Of a stretch of 8,157 bases of DNA, positions 6,600 to 8,157 are shown one piece after another. The stretch's first letter is position 1. Each line of letters opens with the position of its first letter. Origin of the DNA: Anaerolineae bacterium (GTDB lineage: Bacteria > Chloroflexota > Anaerolineae > DRVO01); assembly GCA_012719195.1 (NCBI GenBank), contig JAAYAV010000031.1, forward strand, positions 1-8,157, read 5' to 3'. The translations under genes and the position numbers were made by a program. The notes beneath the pieces are model-generated. The model was not told the DNA's origin. It did no database searches and was given only the letters and a program-made list of their open reading frames with translations.

Positions 6600-7964
6600 T
6601 TAGCCGGCGTCCGCCAACACCGCCCTAACCGCCGCCAACAAGTGATCTTCCTCGCCGGGCAGGACGGTGCGCGGATCCAGGATGAGTGCCTCTTCCTCCA
6701 CCCGAGCGATCACGGGTGGTGCCGATTCTCGCAGCCGCCGCGCCAGTTCCTGAGGACGCTCTGCGGGCAGGGCCCACACGAAGGTGGGCAGCGTCTCGCC
6801 CGGTAGCGAACCGCCGCCGACAGCGCTGCGCCCTTCCCGCACCTCCCCTCGGCCGAGCGCCTGTCGCCACTCCTCCGCTCGCTCTCGTAGCCCCGCCGGC
6901 TCGGCCGCGATCATGCGCCACACCGGCAGGTTCCCGGCCTCCCGGCCGCTCCGGTACTCCAGCAGCGTCGCCTGCAGCGCCGCCAGCGTGAGCTTGCCCA
7001 CCCGCAGCGCCCGCATCAGCGGGTGACGTCGCAGGAGCCCCACGCTCGCCTCTCGCCCCACCACCAGCCCCGCCTGAGGACCGCCCAGCAGCTTGTCGCC
7101 GCTGAAACTGACCACGTCGGCCCCCGCCGCCAGACACTCCACTACGGTGGGCTCGTGCGCCAGCCCGAACGCCGCAGTGTCTCGCAGGGCGCCGCTGCCC
7201 ACGTCAGCGTAGAAGCGAGCACCCACCTGGTGCGCTGCCTCCGCCAGCTCCGGTAGCCCGGGCTCGTGCACGAAGCCGCTGAGGCTGAAGTTGCTGCGGT
7301 GGACGTACATGAAGAGCGCCGTGTCCGGTGTGGAGGCCCGCATGTAGTCCTCCACGTAGGTACGGTTGGTGGTGCCTACCTCCACCAGGCGGGCACCGCT
7401 CTGCGCCATCACCTCCGGAATGCGGAACCCTCCGCCGATCTCAACTAGTTGCCCGCGCGAGATGACCACCTCACGCCCCTGCGCCAGCCCCATCAGCACC
7501 AGGAGCACGGCGGCGGCGTTGTTGTTGGCCACCAAGGCCGCCTCGGCCCCGGTGATGTCGCAGAGCAGCCGCTCGGCGTGCACATGGCGGGAGCCACGCG
7601 CCCCCTCGTCGAGGTCGTACTCCAGGTTGCTGTAGCCCCGGCCTACCCGCTCCAGTTCGGCCAGTGCACCGGCTGACAGGGGAGCGCGCCCCAGGTTGGT
7701 ATGGATTATCACCCCCGAGGCATTGATCACCGGCTGCAGCGTCGGTCGGACCATGTCGTCCAGTGCCCGCGCGACGGCTGCGGCCCAGTCGGCCGCCGCC
7801 GCCTCACCGGCAAGCAGCCGCCGGCGCTCAAGCTCTGTGGCCCGGCGAGCCGCCTCCACCACCAGGTCCCGTCCCCAGTCGCGCACCAGTTCGGGCATGC
7901 CCGGCAGGTCCAGCAGCGCCGACACGCTGGGAACGCTCCTCAACGCCTGCAGATCGCGACTCAT
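6600..7964 (-). CDS. selA: L-seryl-tRNA(Sec) selenium transferase SelA
   Basis: SelA is the PLP enzyme that converts Ser-tRNA(Sec) to Sec-tRNA(Sec) using selenophosphate; in bacteria it is a large ring-shaped cytoplasmic assembly. The product is 454 aa, close to the usual 460. The N-terminus (DLQALRSVPSVSALL, 4-18) matches the family's short L-P-S-V tRNA-recognition segment. Core motifs are INASGVIIHTNLGRAPLS (80-97), DLDEGARGSRHVHAERLL (117-134), VANNNAAAVLLVL (145-157), EIGGGFRIP (175-183), VGTTNRTY (196-203), and FSGDKLLGGPQAG (287-299), where Lys291 is the PLP lysine. These features and the complete N-terminus argue for true SelA over SelA-like PLP paralogues. ATG 7964 is chosen because homology begins there; an upstream ATG at 8060 would run back through the proposed promoter. 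The ribosome binding site is poor (a G-run 2 nt from the ATG). It leads an operon with the 88-aa gene. Confidence 0.96.
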   Translation of the reverse strand: MSRDLQALRSVPSVSALLDLPGMPELVRDWGRDLVVEAARRATELERRRLLAGEAAAADWAAAVARALDDMVRPTLQPVINASGVIIHTNLGRAPLSAGALAELERVGRGYSNLEYDLDEGARGSRHVHAERLLCDITGAEAALVANNNAAAVLLVLMGLAQGREVVISRGQLVEIGGGFRIPEVMAQSGARLVEVGTTNRTYVEDYMRASTPDTALFMYVHRSNFSLSGFVHEPGLPELAEAAHQVGARFYADVGSGALRDTAAFGLAHEPTVVECLAAGADVVSFSGDKLLGGPQAGLVVGREASVGLLRRHPLMRALRVGKLTLAALQATLLEYRSGREAGNLPVWRMIAAEPAGLRERAEEWRQALGRGEVREGRSAVGGGSLPGETLPTFVWALPAERPQELARRLRESAPPVIARVEEEALILDPRTVLPGEEDHLLAAVRAVLADAG

Positions 7965-7995
7965 AGCCCCCCGGAATTCGCCAGTGCTGCTGACT

Positions 7996-8024
7996 ACTCT
8001 ACCCGGATGAGACTGTCCGGTCAA
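7996..8024 (-). promoter_or_regulatory. Candidate sigma70-type promoter for selA
   Basis: On the minus strand TTGACC (8024-8019, 5 of 6) is followed after 17 nt by TAGAGT (8001-7996, 4 of 6). Initiation would fall near 7989, leaving a leader of about 25 nt before ATG 7964. The optimal spacer and position make this one of the better promoter matches here. Confidence 0.5.
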
Positions 8025-8027
8025 GGG

Positions 8028-8044
8028 CCTGTCGCTACCTGTCG
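8028..8044. repeat. Tandem CCTGTCG repeat between divergent promoters
   Basis: CCTGTCG occurs at 8028-8034 and 8038-8044, so the two copies start exactly 10 bp apart and would face the same side of the helix. They lie in the 21-bp gap between the -35 boxes of the selA promoter and of the rightward promoter. This is a good place for a regulator shared by both genes, but two 7-mers could recur by chance. Confidence 0.35.
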
Positions 8045-8045
8045 G

Positions 8046-8074
8046 TTGACAGCCGGCCACTCCCGGTCGATACT
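8046..8074 (+). promoter_or_regulatory. Sigma70-type promoter for the rightward gene at 8123
   Basis: A perfect TTGACA (8046-8051) is followed after exactly 17 nt by GATACT (8069-8074, 4 of 6). Initiation near 8081 would give a leader of about 40 nt. This is the strongest promoter match in the window. Confidence 0.6.
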
Positions 8075-8122
8075 GATCCTAGAACCCTGAGTGGCCACCA
8101 TCCCCCGACGGGAGGAGCACCC

Positions 8123-8157
8123 ATGGCCGGACGCTTCTTGGAGATCTACACCAACTG
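8123..8157 (+). CDS. Start of an unidentified rightward gene (3' truncated)
   Basis: ATG 8123 is preceded by GGAGGAG (8111-8117) with a 5-nt gap and by the promoter at 8046-8074, so a real gene start is well supported. Only 11 residues are visible (MAGRFLEIYTN), then the first two bases (TG) of codon 12 before the window ends. The family cannot be identified from this. It is divergent from selA and may share regulatory DNA with it. Confidence 0.7.
   Translation, partial: MAGRFLEIYTN

Noticed and set aside
5323..6603. 426-residue open frame on the plus strand
   Set aside because: It is Arg/Pro/His-rich shadow translation over the UroD-like gene and runs through the terminator and the small minus-strand gene. 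The frame with UroD motifs and a good ribosome binding site is the real one.
7965..8122. Possible tRNA(Sec) gene beside selA
   Set aside because: No acceptor stem, T-loop pattern or anticodon arm could be folded here; the interval is explained by two promoters.

Overview
This is a G+C-rich (roughly two-thirds G+C by eye), gene-dense bacterial chromosome segment. It carries six essentially complete protein genes, a DUF58 gene cut by the left edge, and the first 11 codons of another gene at the right edge. I saw no tRNA, rRNA, CRISPR array, insertion sequence or phage gene. The gene mix (DUF58 next to DUF4129, TsaD, a barrel-type glycosidase-like protein beside a UroD-family methyltransferase-like protein, and SelA) would suit a metagenome-derived Chloroflexota/Anaerolineae-like organism or a similar high-G+C environmental lineage. 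That placement is an impression from gene content and was not tested.

Layout. Positions 2-2681 (+) hold a DUF58 protein and a multi-spanning membrane protein with a C-terminal DUF4129 domain. They overlap by 29 bp and are probably co-transcribed. Positions 2621-3697 (-) hold tsaD, convergent with and overlapping the DUF4129 gene by 61 bp. Positions 3698-3950 form a divergent control region with a candidate promoter for each side and a perfect 8-bp inverted repeat in the tsaD-side promoter. Positions 3951-6172 (+) hold a two-gene unit: a TIM-barrel glycoside-hydrolase-like protein with a C-x-C-x-x-C motif, then a UroD/MtaA-like protein. A strong inverted repeat at 6197-6226 ends this unit and probably also ends the opposing one. 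Positions 6277-7964 (-) hold selA followed by an 88-residue unknown protein with a consensus ribosome binding site. Positions 7965-8122 hold back-to-back sigma70-type promoters for selA and for the rightward gene starting at 8123, with a tandem 7-bp repeat spaced by one helical turn between them.

How the genes work together. The DUF58/DUF4129 pair resembles gene sets that occur with MoxR-type AAA ATPases and transglutaminase-like proteins, so the missing neighbours probably lie to the left. TsaD is universal tRNA t6A modification and is functionally unrelated to its neighbours. The barrel/UroD-like pair looks like a small catabolic or C1-transfer unit with unknown substrate. SelA implies that the organism makes selenocysteine, but selB, selC, selD and any selenoprotein are not visible here. 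The least described items are the small protein downstream of selA, the barrel/UroD-like pair, and the selA divergent control region. None by itself proves a new system.
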